From CAYLNH01 sp964384625 (GTDB taxonomy: Bacteria; Verrucomicrobiota; Lentisphaeria; JABSQK01): 39,166 nucleotides of DNA. The stretch is taken from positions 1-39,166 of the forward strand of contig CAYLNH010000031.1 in NCBI GenBank assembly GCA_964384625.1, read 5' to 3'. Within the stretch, counting starts at the first letter, position 1, and each line of letters starts with the position of its first letter. Below, one piece after another: positions 1 to 7,097 of this stretch. The translations under genes were made by a program, and so were the position numbers. A model generated the notes under the pieces. The model had not been told where the DNA came from. It ran no database searches and worked only from the letters and a program-made list of their open reading frames with translations.

Positions 1-2
1 TT

Positions 3-242
3 CAAACTGGTTGCAACGAATGCCCCCATCCCGCTACATTGGAAGATCCGCTGGAACAGGCCCAACAGCTCGGCGCCAACGCCGTGGTCAACGTGCGCTA
101 CGCCACCAGCTCGATCATGGGCGGCGCCGCCGAACTCTATGTTTACGGGACCGCGGTTTTTATCGAGGATGCACCCGCTGCAGCCCGGACGACGGTGTCG
201 GGGGATCAACCACCGCCGCTGCCGGAGCCCGCCGATGGCTGA
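3..242 (+). CDS. YbjQ/DUF74-type protein, 5' partial
   Basis: The reading frame is open from the left edge of the window, so the gene is probably cut there. A TTG at 39 is the only visible internal start. The sequence LGANAVVNVRYATSS, followed by AELYVYGTAVFIED, matches the conserved core of the YbjQ/DUF74 ('heavy-metal-binding') family, whose members are about 100 residues and form ring-like oligomers; their biochemical role is uncertain. The C-terminus is short and proline-rich. The stop codon overlaps the start of the next gene by 8 bp, and that gene encodes a second protein of the same family, so the two are probably co-translated. Family assignment is fairly sure; the N-terminus and function are not. 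Confidence 0.6.
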   Translation, partial: QTGCNECPHPATLEDPLEQAQQLGANAVVNVRYATSSIMGGAAELYVYGTAVFIEDAPAAARTTVSGDQPPPLPEPADG

Positions 243-714
243 GGCGGCGGCACAATTGATCGTCGTCCTGATCACCTTGGGTTTGCCGTTGTTCATCCTG
301 GTCGGCGCCTGGGTGATCGGCAGTTGGCAGGAACGACGGCACCTGGACCGGTTGGACGCTGCCGAACAGCAGCTGCAGACCGTGATGTTGACGGATCTGC
401 GGCACTTACCCGCCAACTGGGAGATCGCGGGCAGCGCCCTGGTCTGCGGCGAAGTGGTGATCGCCAACGACCGTTTCAAAACCTGGCTGGCCAAGTGGAT
501 CAACCTCTTCGGCGGCCGGGTGGCGCCGTTCGAGACCTTGGTCGAGCGGGCGCGCCGGGAAGCTGTCGTGCGGATGCAGCAGGAGGCCCTGCGGCTGGGC
601 TGCAACGCCGTCTGGAACGTCCGGTTGGAGACCATGACCGTGCGCCCCGGCCGTGAACAGGCCGCCGGCATCGAAGTCCTCGCCTACGGCACCGGACTGC
701 GTGTGCAGCACTGA
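235..714 (+). CDS. Membrane-anchored YbjQ/DUF74-like protein
   Basis: 159 residues from the ATG at 235, which overlaps the preceding stop by 8 bp. Residues about 6-28 form one hydrophobic segment (LIVVLITLGLPLFILVGAWV), so the protein is probably anchored by its N-terminus. The C-terminal half has the DUF74 pattern: a helix with RARREAVVRMQQEALRLG, then CNAVWNVRLET and EVLAYGTGL. This parallels LGANAVVNVRYAT and YVYGTAVF in the upstream gene, so the pair looks like a soluble and a membrane-tethered version of one fold. Such pairs could form mixed oligomers, but that is inference. The gene ends only a few bases before a minus-strand terminator. Confidence 0.65.
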   Translation: MAEAAAQLIVVLITLGLPLFILVGAWVIGSWQERRHLDRLDAAEQQLQTVMLTDLRHLPANWEIAGSALVCGEVVIANDRFKTWLAKWINLFGGRVAPFETLVERARREAVVRMQQEALRLGCNAVWNVRLETMTVRPGREQAAGIEVLAYGTGLRVQH

Positions 715-749
715 AAAAAAGTGGGCCGCCCCGTAATTCGGGACGGCCC
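714..749 (-). terminator. Intrinsic terminator of the minus-strand sigma factor gene
   Basis: An 11-bp stem (723-733 with 739-749) encloses a 5-nt loop. Read on the minus strand the stem is complete with one G-U pair and is followed by seven T residues (complement of the A-run 714-720). On the plus strand the same hairpin has an A-C mismatch and no trailing T-run, so it serves the minus-strand gene ending at 781. Confidence 0.8.
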
Positions 750-780
750 GGAGTGCCGTGTTGGGGAGAAGGAAGCTTGT

Positions 781-1359
781 CTATGCCGGAACGGCGGCGG
801 CCAGAACCTGGCGGGCCTTGGCCCGGCCGCGGGCCAGATGGGTCATCACCGTTCCCACCGGAATCGACAGGATCTCTGCGATCTCCTTGTAGGTGCAGTT
901 CTCGATGGCGCGCAGCATCAGGCACTGCCGTTCCGGTTCCCGCAGGACATCGACCGCGTCGTACAGGTCGTCGTTCACCTGCTCCATGAACCACTCACGG
1001 TCTTCGGCGACGCGCACATCGTCTTCCGTGCCGACCGCCATGCGTTCCGGGTTGATCTCCTCGAGATCGATCGAGTTGCGCTGCGTGTGGCGGTTGGCCA
1101 CGTAAGTCTTATTCGTCAGGATCTTGTACATCCAGGCGCGGAAATTGGTGCCGACCTGGAACTTCTCGCGCTGGCGCCAGGCGGCCAGAACGGCTTCCGA
1201 AAAGACGTCCTCCACGTCGCTGGCGTTCCAAGCCGCCCGATGCACATAGCGGTAAAACTCGTGCCGGTATTTCTCCACCAGATCGAGGAATTCCTCGGGG
1301 GTCAGGCTTCGTTCACTGTCTGCTTTGCTGCTCTTGCTCGTATGCTTTCTCTGGCTCAT
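781..1359 (-). CDS. ECF-family RNA polymerase sigma factor
   Basis: 192 residues from the ATG at 1359. An ATG two codons upstream (1365) abuts GAGGAG with no spacing, whereas 1359 has that Shine-Dalgarno at about 6 nt, so I chose 1359. The N-terminal half has sigma region 2 (EKYRHEFYRYVHR, then DVEDVFSEAVLAAWRQ and FRAWMYKILTN). The C-terminal half has region 4 with a helix-turn-helix (CTYKEIAEILSIPVGTVMTH). Regions 1 and 3 are absent, and the size fits an extracytoplasmic-function sigma factor. No anti-sigma factor gene is adjacent. Its neighbour on the same strand is an AhpD-like protein 77 bp upstream, and a strong terminator follows. Its regulon cannot be told from this window. Confidence 0.88.
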   Translation of the reverse strand: MSQRKHTSKSSKADSERSLTPEEFLDLVEKYRHEFYRYVHRAAWNASDVEDVFSEAVLAAWRQREKFQVGTNFRAWMYKILTNKTYVANRHTQRNSIDLEEINPERMAVGTEDDVRVAEDREWFMEQVNDDLYDAVDVLREPERQCLMLRAIENCTYKEIAEILSIPVGTVMTHLARGRAKARQVLAAAVPA

Positions 1360-1436
1360 TTCCATCTCCTCAGATCCCGGTATCGTCCTGGTCGACTACC
1401 ACCGCTCAGTTGTACCGAATTCTTTGAGTTCTTGGT

Positions 1437-1976
1437 TCAAGTCAAAACCGGCAGTTCCGGAAAGTCGATCTCCGTCTCTGCCACACAGTTGAAATAGTTG
1501 GTGAAAAGGTTCAGCGCCACGTTGGCGATGATCTCGGCAATCTCACCGTCGTCGACGCCCACGTCCCGCAGCCGGTCCAGATCATCCTCGTGCACGGCGG
1601 CACGGTGGTTGACCAACTTGACGGCAAACTTCAAAATCGCGTCGATCCGACTGTCCGGCGACGTGCCGCGACGGCTGTCGAGAATGTCTTCTTCGCCGAG
1701 GCCGACGGTGCGGCCGATGGCGGCGTGCGCCGAGGCGCAGTAGCGGGCGCCGTTGCTTTCGGCCACGGCCAGCGCGATGCGTTCGCGCAGGTCCGCACTC
1801 AGAGTGCCGCCGTTCAATGCCTGGCTGAAGCCGAGATAGGCCTCCAGTACCGCCGGCGCGTTGGCCATGACCCGGAAGATGTTCGGGACCATGCCCATCC
1901 TGGCCTGCACCTGGTCCAGCAACGCTTTCTTGCGGCCGGTGCTGGTGGCGGGGTCGATGGTTGCAAGTCTGGTCAT
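1437..1976 (-). CDS. AhpD-like / carboxymuconolactone decarboxylase family protein
   Basis: 179 residues from the ATG at 1976, with a GGATTAG ribosome-binding site just upstream. The region RERIALAVAESNGARYC followed by ASAHAAIGRTVGL and the C-terminal TNYFNCVAETEIDFP are typical of 'peroxidase-related' AhpD-like proteins, all-helical alkylhydroperoxidase-fold enzymes. The family's catalytic motif is CxxC followed by His. Here the first Cys is Ala (GARYC), leaving a single Cys, so the classical dithiol mechanism may not operate. The gene precedes the ECF sigma factor on the same strand, and the two may be co-transcribed as an oxidative-stress unit, but this is inference. Confidence 0.75.
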   Translation of the reverse strand: MTRLATIDPATSTGRKKALLDQVQARMGMVPNIFRVMANAPAVLEAYLGFSQALNGGTLSADLRERIALAVAESNGARYCASAHAAIGRTVGLGEEDILDSRRGTSPDSRIDAILKFAVKLVNHRAAVHEDDLDRLRDVGVDDGEIAEIIANVALNLFTNYFNCVAETEIDFPELPVLT

Positions 1977-2133
1977 GGCGGCTAATCCTGTCTGAATCCT
2001 TCTCGTTCTTACGGACGCCAAAGAGAAGCGCACATGCCTTGCCAACTTCTCCATTCAAACATCAACATGCTGCGGTCCAGCGCGTTATGCCAAACCTACC
2101 CGCATCCACCCCGGTCAAACCAGGCACGAAATG

Positions 2134-2182
2134 TCGTATATTACGAAAAATAGAATTGCAAATATTGAAAACTCGTATATCG
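2134..2182. promoter_or_regulatory. AT-rich divergent control region with related TCGTATAT sites
   Basis: Between the divergent genes starting at 1976 and 2190 there is an unusually AT-rich stretch. It holds a perfect palindrome TCGTA-TAT-TACGA (2134-2146) and a related TCGTATATCG (2173-2182) just before the activator start codon. Paired sites like these could be operators for a local regulator. No clear sigma-54 (-24/-12) promoter was found here. Confidence 0.3.
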
Positions 2183-2189
2183 GTTAGTC

Positions 2190-3770
2190 ATGATTATCGA
2201 AGATCTGCAGTCGATTCTGATTAATATCGAGCAGGAACGGGATCTGGAGCAGATCCTGCAGCGGATCGTCAACGGTTTGGCGGCGCAGCCCGGGATCGCG
2301 CTGGCCCGGGTCTGGCTGCGGGCCCCGGGTGATCGCTGCGACCGGGATTGCCCCGCGCTGCCGGAATGCCCCAATCATGACGAGTGCCTGCACCTGGCGG
2401 CCAGCGCCGGGCGCTCCATGGCGGAACCGGAGGAGCAATGGACACAGACGGACGGGTTCTTCAGCCGCTTCCCGCTGAACATCCGCAAGATCGGCCTGAT
2501 CGCCGGCCACGGCGAACCGGTGTTGATCGAGGACATGAGCGTGGACAACCACTGGGTGTCCCGACCGGAATGGGTTGAGCAGGAAGGCATTGTGAGCATG
2601 GCGGGCAACCCCCTCATTTTCCGTGGTGAGGTCATGGGGGTGCTGGGCCTGTTCAGCCGCGAGCGCCTGACGCCGGCCGATGCCGAGTGGCTGCATTTGT
2701 TTGCCGACCACGCGGCGGTGGCGATCAGCAACGCGCGGGCATTCGAAGCAGTCCGGGTCAGCCGGGATGATCTGGCGAAGGAGAACCTGGCCTTGCGCGA
2801 GCAGATTCGCGCGGTTCAGGGTTTCGGCGAGATTGTGGGGCGCAGCCGGGCGCTGCAGAAGATTCTGGACCAGATTCGCCTGGTGGCGCCGACCGACGCG
2901 AGCGTCCTGATTCTGGGCGAATCGGGTACGGGCAAGGACCTGGTGGCCCAGGCCATTCACGACCACAGCCAGCGGTGCGAGCACCCCCTGGTAAAAGTAA
3001 ACTGCGGCGCCATCCCGAAGGACCTGTTTGAGAGCGAGTTCTTCGGGCATATCAAGGGGGCCTTCACGGGGGCGGTCCAGGACCGCGACGGTCGTTTTGA
3101 GCTGGCCGACGGCGGCACGTTGTTCCTGGACGAAGTCGGCGAAATCCCGCTGAATCTCCAGAGCAAGTTGCTGCGGGTGCTGCAGGAGGGGCGATTTGAG
3201 CGCATCGGCGACGCCCGCACACGGCAGGTGGACGTTCGCATCATTGCGGCCACGAACCGGGATCTGGAGGACGCCGCCGGATTCCGGCGGGATCTGTACT
3301 ATCGTCTCAGCGTCTTCCCGATCGCCGTGCCGCCGCTGCGCCAGCGCAAGGAGGATATTCCGCTGTTGGCGCAGCATTTCGTGCGGCAGTCCGAACTGCG
3401 GCTCAACTGTCCGCCGGTCAACTTGACGCAGCATGACCTCATGCAGCTGCAGGCCTACGACTGGCCGGGCAACGTCCGCGAGCTGCAAAACGTCATCGAG
3501 CGGGCCGTGATCATGGCGCGCAACGGCACGTTCGAGCTGGACCTCGACGGCAACGCGGCGACGCCGCAGCTGACGATTACCCACGGTGACCGCGAGTTCC
3601 TGACCCAGGCGGAATTGGACGATCTGGAACGCCGCAATCTGGAGACGGTCCTGGCGTTGACCGAATGGAAGGTTTCCGGACCGGGCGGCGCGGCCGAACT
3701 GCTCGGCGTTAAACCGACGACATTGTACTCGCGGATCAAGAAGATGGGATTGAGCCGGGACGAACGTTGA
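2190..3770 (+). CDS. Sigma-54-dependent transcriptional activator (GAF-AAA+-Fis)
   Basis: 526 residues. The N-terminal sensor (about 1-190) looks like a GAF domain and contains a cysteine cluster C50-x3-C54-x5-C60-x5-C66 followed by LHLAASAGRS. The AAA+ core has Walker A GESGTGK (243-249), the sigma-54 contact loop GAFTGA (290-295) and Walker B GGTLFLDEVGE. The C-terminus is a Fis-type helix-turn-helix (AAELLGVKPTTLYSRIKKMG). The order matches FhlA/NorR-like activators that drive sigma-54 RNA polymerase from upstream enhancers. The four cysteines could bind a metal or Fe-S cluster and sense redox state or oxygen, which is inference. It is divergent from the AhpD/sigma-factor pair. Targets are unknown. 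Confidence 0.9.
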   Translation: MIIEDLQSILINIEQERDLEQILQRIVNGLAAQPGIALARVWLRAPGDRCDRDCPALPECPNHDECLHLAASAGRSMAEPEEQWTQTDGFFSRFPLNIRKIGLIAGHGEPVLIEDMSVDNHWVSRPEWVEQEGIVSMAGNPLIFRGEVMGVLGLFSRERLTPADAEWLHLFADHAAVAISNARAFEAVRVSRDDLAKENLALREQIRAVQGFGEIVGRSRALQKILDQIRLVAPTDASVLILGESGTGKDLVAQAIHDHSQRCEHPLVKVNCGAIPKDLFESEFFGHIKGAFTGAVQDRDGRFELADGGTLFLDEVGEIPLNLQSKLLRVLQEGRFERIGDARTRQVDVRIIAATNRDLEDAAGFRRDLYYRLSVFPIAVPPLRQRKEDIPLLAQHFVRQSELRLNCPPVNLTQHDLMQLQAYDWPGNVRELQNVIERAVIMARNGTFELDLDGNAATPQLTITHGDREFLTQAELDDLERRNLETVLALTEWKVSGPGGAAELLGVKPTTLYSRIKKMGLSRDER

Positions 3771-3794
3771 AGTCCCCGGCAGGTGGGGTAGCTT
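3767..3794 (+). promoter_or_regulatory. Candidate promoter of the DUF1189-like gene
   Basis: TTGAAG (3767-3772), a 16-nt spacer and TAGCTT (3789-3794), followed by GGGAT. The -35 overlaps the end of the activator gene. The same arrangement (TTGA, N18, TAGCTTGGG) recurs at 4659-4686, which strengthens both calls although the -10 matches TATAAT at only three positions. Confidence 0.4.
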
Positions 3795-3825
3795 GGGATA
3801 ACTGAGATCATCGGAGGACACGCCA

Positions 3826-4662
3826 GTGCGCACCTACGGCTTCCATCATGCCTTTTTCATGCCTTTCTTTTCACGCGCCTTCTATCGCGACGTCGGCCTC
3901 CACTGGAAGGGTGTCGGCTACCTGTTTCTCCTCGTACTCCTGCTTGTCTGCTGGCTGCCGACCGCGATACGGACGCATGTCATGCTCGGCAGGTTCGTCA
4001 ACCAAGAGCTCCCGCCGGTTGTGGCAAAGATTCCCGATATCGAGATCAAAAAAGGCGTGCTGACGGCCGATTGTGAACAGCCGTACGAGATCTCGGTTGA
4101 GGAAGACGGCAAGCAGGCACCCTTCGCGGTCATCGACACCACCGGCGAGTACACCAGCCTGGAGGGCACCGAATACCTCATGCTGGTGACCGCGAGCAAA
4201 GTCTTTGTCAACGACGGCCGCAAGACGGAAATCCACGACCTGTCCCAGATGCAGAGCTTCAAGCTGAACCGGGATGTGATCAACCTCTGGGCCGGTCGGC
4301 TGCGGACGTGGACGGCGCCCGGACTGTATCTTGTCGGCGTGGTGGGATCCTTGATCTATCGAATCGGGGCGTCGCTGGTGTTCGCCGCCATCGGCCTGCT
4401 CATCGCCGGCAGCTTTCGCGTCAGGCTGACCTACGAATCGCTGATTCGCCTGTCCGTCATGGCCATGGCGCCGGTGATCATAGCCGGGATGATCCACGAT
4501 CTTTGCGGTTCGCCGATCCCCGGGATTCTCTGGTGGCTCATCGGCATCGGCGTGACCCTCGGCTACCTGGCGTTCGGCATCCGGAACTGCACTCCGGATC
4601 CGCTTGCCGGCGCACCGCCGATTCCGGTGCCGGGCGCGTCGAACCCGCCGCCGCCGGCTTGA
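3826..4662 (+). CDS. DUF1189-like membrane protein
   Basis: 278 residues from a GTG start with GGAGG 10 nt upstream. The N-terminus (FFMPFFSRAFYRDVGLHWKG) and first transmembrane segment (GYLFLLVLLLVCWLP) resemble the DUF1189 family. A soluble extracytoplasmic domain of about 125 residues follows (with FAVIDTTGEYTSLEGTEYLM), then a cluster of four hydrophobic segments from about residue 165 to the end (GLYLVGVVGSLIY, LVFAAIGLLIAGSF, LSVMAMAPVIIAG, ILWWLIGIGVTLGYLAFG). The tail is proline-rich (PPPPA). DUF1189 proteins have no established biochemical role. It lies upstream of rubrerythrin but appears to have its own promoter, so a functional link is uncertain. Confidence 0.7.
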   Translation: MRTYGFHHAFFMPFFSRAFYRDVGLHWKGVGYLFLLVLLLVCWLPTAIRTHVMLGRFVNQELPPVVAKIPDIEIKKGVLTADCEQPYEISVEEDGKQAPFAVIDTTGEYTSLEGTEYLMLVTASKVFVNDGRKTEIHDLSQMQSFKLNRDVINLWAGRLRTWTAPGLYLVGVVGSLIYRIGASLVFAAIGLLIAGSFRVRLTYESLIRLSVMAMAPVIIAGMIHDLCGSPIPGILWWLIGIGVTLGYLAFGIRNCTPDPLAGAPPIPVPGASNPPPPA

Positions 4663-4686
4663 CTTCAAGCCGTATCCCGCTAGCTT
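4659..4686 (+). promoter_or_regulatory. Candidate promoter of the rubrerythrin gene
   Basis: TTGACT (4659-4664), a 16-nt spacer and TAGCTT (4681-4686), followed by GGGGT. The -35 overlaps the stop codon of the DUF1189-like gene. It would give a leader of about 110 nt before the ATG at 4800, and it closely resembles the promoter candidate at 3767-3794. Confidence 0.4.
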
Positions 4687-4799
4687 GGGGTGCGCCGCGG
4701 GGTGCAGACGGGAGTCGGGAGTTCTGCTCTGCCGCGGGCGGCGCCGCTGTACTGTTTCTTTCACATCCGAAAACCCCCCAAAGCCAGGAGACCAACGCA

Positions 4800-5300
4800 A
4801 TGGCTACAACAGACAACCTTCAGGAAGCATTTGCCGGTGAGAGCCAGGCAAACCGCAAGTACCTCGCCTTCGCCACCAAGGCCGAAGCCGACGGCCGACC
4901 GCAGATTGCCAAACTGTTCCGCGCCGCAGCCGCGGCCGAAACGATTCACGCGCATGCTCACCTGCGCGTCCTCGGCGGCATCAAAGACACAACCGCAAAC
5001 CTGGAAGCCGCCGTCGAAGGCGAGGGTTTCGAGTTTCAGGAGATGTACCCGAAATTCATCGCCGAAGCTGAAGCCGAAGACAACAAAGCCGCGTTGATCT
5101 CATTCAAGAACGCCATGGCGGTCGAGGAAATTCACCACGGTCTGTATTCGCAGGCGCTCGAGGCAAACAAGGCCGGGATGGACTTGCCCCCGAGCAAGAT
5201 CATGGTTTGTCCGGTCTGCGGCAACACCGTTGTCGGCGACGCCCCGGACAAGTGCGGCGTCTGCGGTGTCCCCGGCGAGAAATTCGTCGAGGTCGAGTAA
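4800..5300 (+). CDS. rbr: Rubrerythrin
   Basis: 166 residues from the ATG at 4800, preceded by AGGAG at a normal distance. The N-terminal ferritin-like four-helix bundle holds the diiron ligand motifs (FAGESQANRKYLAFA, AETIHAHAHL, and MAVEEIHHGLY in the second pair of helices). The C-terminal rubredoxin-like domain has two CxxC pairs (CPVCG and CGVCG) separated by 11-12 residues. Rubrerythrins reduce hydrogen peroxide to water in anaerobes and microaerophiles, taking electrons from a rubredoxin/NADH oxidoreductase. The next gene, 70 bp downstream, encodes such a reductase with its own rubredoxin domains, so the two form a likely complete NADH-to-peroxide chain. Confidence 0.93.
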   Translation: MATTDNLQEAFAGESQANRKYLAFATKAEADGRPQIAKLFRAAAAAETIHAHAHLRVLGGIKDTTANLEAAVEGEGFEFQEMYPKFIAEAEAEDNKAALISFKNAMAVEEIHHGLYSQALEANKAGMDLPPSKIMVCPVCGNTVVGDAPDKCGVCGVPGEKFVEVE

Positions 5301-5316
5301 CGACTGGAACTGTCCG

Positions 5317-5346
5317 GACCGGGGCCGGTGACCACCGGCCCCGGTC
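5317..5346 (+). terminator. Strong intergenic hairpin (attenuator or processing site)
   Basis: A perfect 13-bp GC-rich stem, 5317-5329 with 5334-5346, with a 4-nt loop, lies between rubrerythrin and the rubredoxin-reductase gene. The following bases are TGTTCTAT, a poor T-run. It is more likely a partial terminator or an mRNA-stabilising structure giving more rubrerythrin than reductase than a full stop. Confidence 0.55.
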
Positions 5347-5369
5347 TGTTCTATCCCTGGAGAGCGATC

Positions 5370-6869
5370 ATGCCGGAGTCTGCCAACGCCTGGCGCTGCC
5401 TCGTTTGCGGCTATGTCCATCGCGGCCCCGAAGCCCCGGACGCCTGCCCCATCTGCGGCGCCGGCGCCGAAGATTTCGAAGCCTACGAAGAAGAAGCCGC
5501 GCAGGAACAAGAGCTCAGCAACGCGCGTGTCTGGCGCTGCACCGTCTGCAATTACGAGCATGAAGGCGACGAACCGCCCGACGAGTGCCCCATCTGCGGG
5601 GCCGCCAAGGACCTCTTTGAAGCTGCCGCCGACGGTGATACCGAAGCCGCGTCCGGCGCCTTGCCGGCGTCGACCATTGTCGTGCTCGGCGGCGGCGTCG
5701 CCGGGGTATCTGCGGTCGAAGCCATCTGTAAACGTACAGCCCAGGCCGACGTCACCCTGATTTCGCGCGAAGACGACCTGCCGTACTGGCGGCTGAATCT
5801 CTCACGCTTCCTGGCCGGGGAGATTACTGCCGACGACCTGCCGATCCATCCGGCCGACTGGTACGCCGCCAAAAACGTCGACCTCCGTCTCGGCACCGAA
5901 GCTGTCGAACTCGATCCCGCCGCCAAACAGGTCCGGCTGCGGAACGGCGAAACGCTCTCCTATGACAAACTCGTGCTGACCGCCGGGGCGCACGCCTTCA
6001 TCCCGCCGATCGGCGGCGCCAAGCGCGACAACGTTTTGGCCCTGCGTACGATCACCGACGCCAGGGAGGTCCTGGCAAAGGTGGCATCCCATTCCCGAGC
6101 CGTGGTGATCGGCGGCGGCATCCTCGGCCTCGAAGCGGCCGGCGCGCTGGCCAAACAGGGCGCCGACGTGACGCTGCTGGAGGGCTTCGACTATCTCATG
6201 CCGCGACAGTTGAACGCGGAGGCCGCCAAACGCATGGCCGCCTTCGTCGAGAGTATCGGCGTGACTCTGCGGGCCAACGCCATGACCAAGGAGATCCTCG
6301 GCGACGAAGCCGCCGCCGGCGTCCTGCTCGACGATGGCACCACGATTCCCGCCGACCTGGTCATTATCGCCACCGGCATCCGCTGCAACAGCTATCTCGC
6401 CCGCAAGGCCGGTCTCGACGTCGGCAAAGGTGTCGTCGTCGACGACCGTCTGTTGACGTCGGATCCGGACATCTATGCAGCAGGCGACGTCGCCGAACAC
6501 CGCGGCATCTGCTACGGCCTGTGGAACGCGGCGCAGTACCAGGGCGGCATTGCCGGTCTCAACGCCTGCGGCGGCGACGCCGAATTCGGCGGCATCCCGC
6601 GGTCGAACACGCTGAAGGTCCTCGGCCTGGACATGTTCAGCATCGGCGACTTCAATCCGTCCGACGGCAGCTACCGCGTCGTTGCCGGCGACGAAGATGA
6701 AAAATTCTACCACTTTGTCTTCCACGACAGCCGTCTGGTCGGCGCCATCCTGCTGGGCGACACGTCCCTCAGCGGCGCCATCAAGCACGCTGTCGAACAG
6801 GGAACTGATTTCTCCGCCCTGCTCGAGGACGACCCGAAAGTCAAGCAAGTCGCGGACGCCCTGAAGTAA
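5370..6869 (+). CDS. NAD(P)H:rubredoxin oxidoreductase with two fused rubredoxin domains
   Basis: 499 residues from the ATG at 5370 (GGAGAG 7 nt upstream). An in-frame GTG at 5328 lies inside the hairpin and is rejected. Two short rubredoxin modules come first: C10/C13 with C26/C29, then C57/C60 with C73/C76, each with the 12-residue spacing seen in rubrerythrin-type rubredoxins. From about residue 100 follows a pyridine nucleotide-disulfide-type flavoprotein: FAD-binding GGGVAG (107-112), NAD-binding GGGILG (248-253) and the second FAD motif DIYAAGDVAEH. Known NADH:rubredoxin oxidoreductases pass electrons to separate rubredoxins; here donor and carrier share one chain. With the adjacent rubrerythrin it should reduce peroxide in the cytoplasm. 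Confidence 0.88.
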   Translation: MPESANAWRCLVCGYVHRGPEAPDACPICGAGAEDFEAYEEEAAQEQELSNARVWRCTVCNYEHEGDEPPDECPICGAAKDLFEAAADGDTEAASGALPASTIVVLGGGVAGVSAVEAICKRTAQADVTLISREDDLPYWRLNLSRFLAGEITADDLPIHPADWYAAKNVDLRLGTEAVELDPAAKQVRLRNGETLSYDKLVLTAGAHAFIPPIGGAKRDNVLALRTITDAREVLAKVASHSRAVVIGGGILGLEAAGALAKQGADVTLLEGFDYLMPRQLNAEAAKRMAAFVESIGVTLRANAMTKEILGDEAAAGVLLDDGTTIPADLVIIATGIRCNSYLARKAGLDVGKGVVVDDRLLTSDPDIYAAGDVAEHRGICYGLWNAAQYQGGIAGLNACGGDAEFGGIPRSNTLKVLGLDMFSIGDFNPSDGSYRVVAGDEDEKFYHFVFHDSRLVGAILLGDTSLSGAIKHAVEQGTDFSALLEDDPKVKQVADALK

Positions 6870-7002
6870 TCGCTGCCTGGTCGGTTTGCTGTTTCGGAGG
6901 AGTCTCGCTTGCCCCTCCGCAGCACCCTTGCTTTTCCGCATACAGCGTTTCTGCATCGCGGGAATCTTTTTCTCTCAAGGTGGATCTTTCTAGAAACACC
7001 AG

Positions 7003-7030
7003 TTGATAGCGTCTTTATAGCGAGTATACT
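7003..7030 (+). promoter_or_regulatory. Near-consensus sigma-70 promoter of the secreted-protein operon
   Basis: TTGATA (7003-7008), 16-nt spacer, TATACT (7025-7030). Transcription would start near 7037, giving a leader of about 60 nt before the ATG at 7098. It stands in an AT-rich island and is the best promoter match in the window. No other good promoter was seen before 19403. Confidence 0.65.
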
Positions 7031-7097
7031 GACGTTTCTTTGCCGTCGCATGGACGGCTGTGGGTTGGAATCAAGCCATCGTCAGGGACGGACCAGG

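Noticed and set aside
2184..3833. 549-residue open frame antisense to the sigma-54 activator
   Set aside because: It mirrors a gene with complete AAA+ motifs; its own translation shows only the Gln/Arg/His-rich composition typical of GC-rich shadow frames and no domain.
5328..5369. Upstream GTG start for the rubredoxin-reductase gene
   Set aside because: It falls inside the 13-bp hairpin and lacks a Shine-Dalgarno, whereas the ATG at 5370 has GGAGAG and begins just before the first CxxC.
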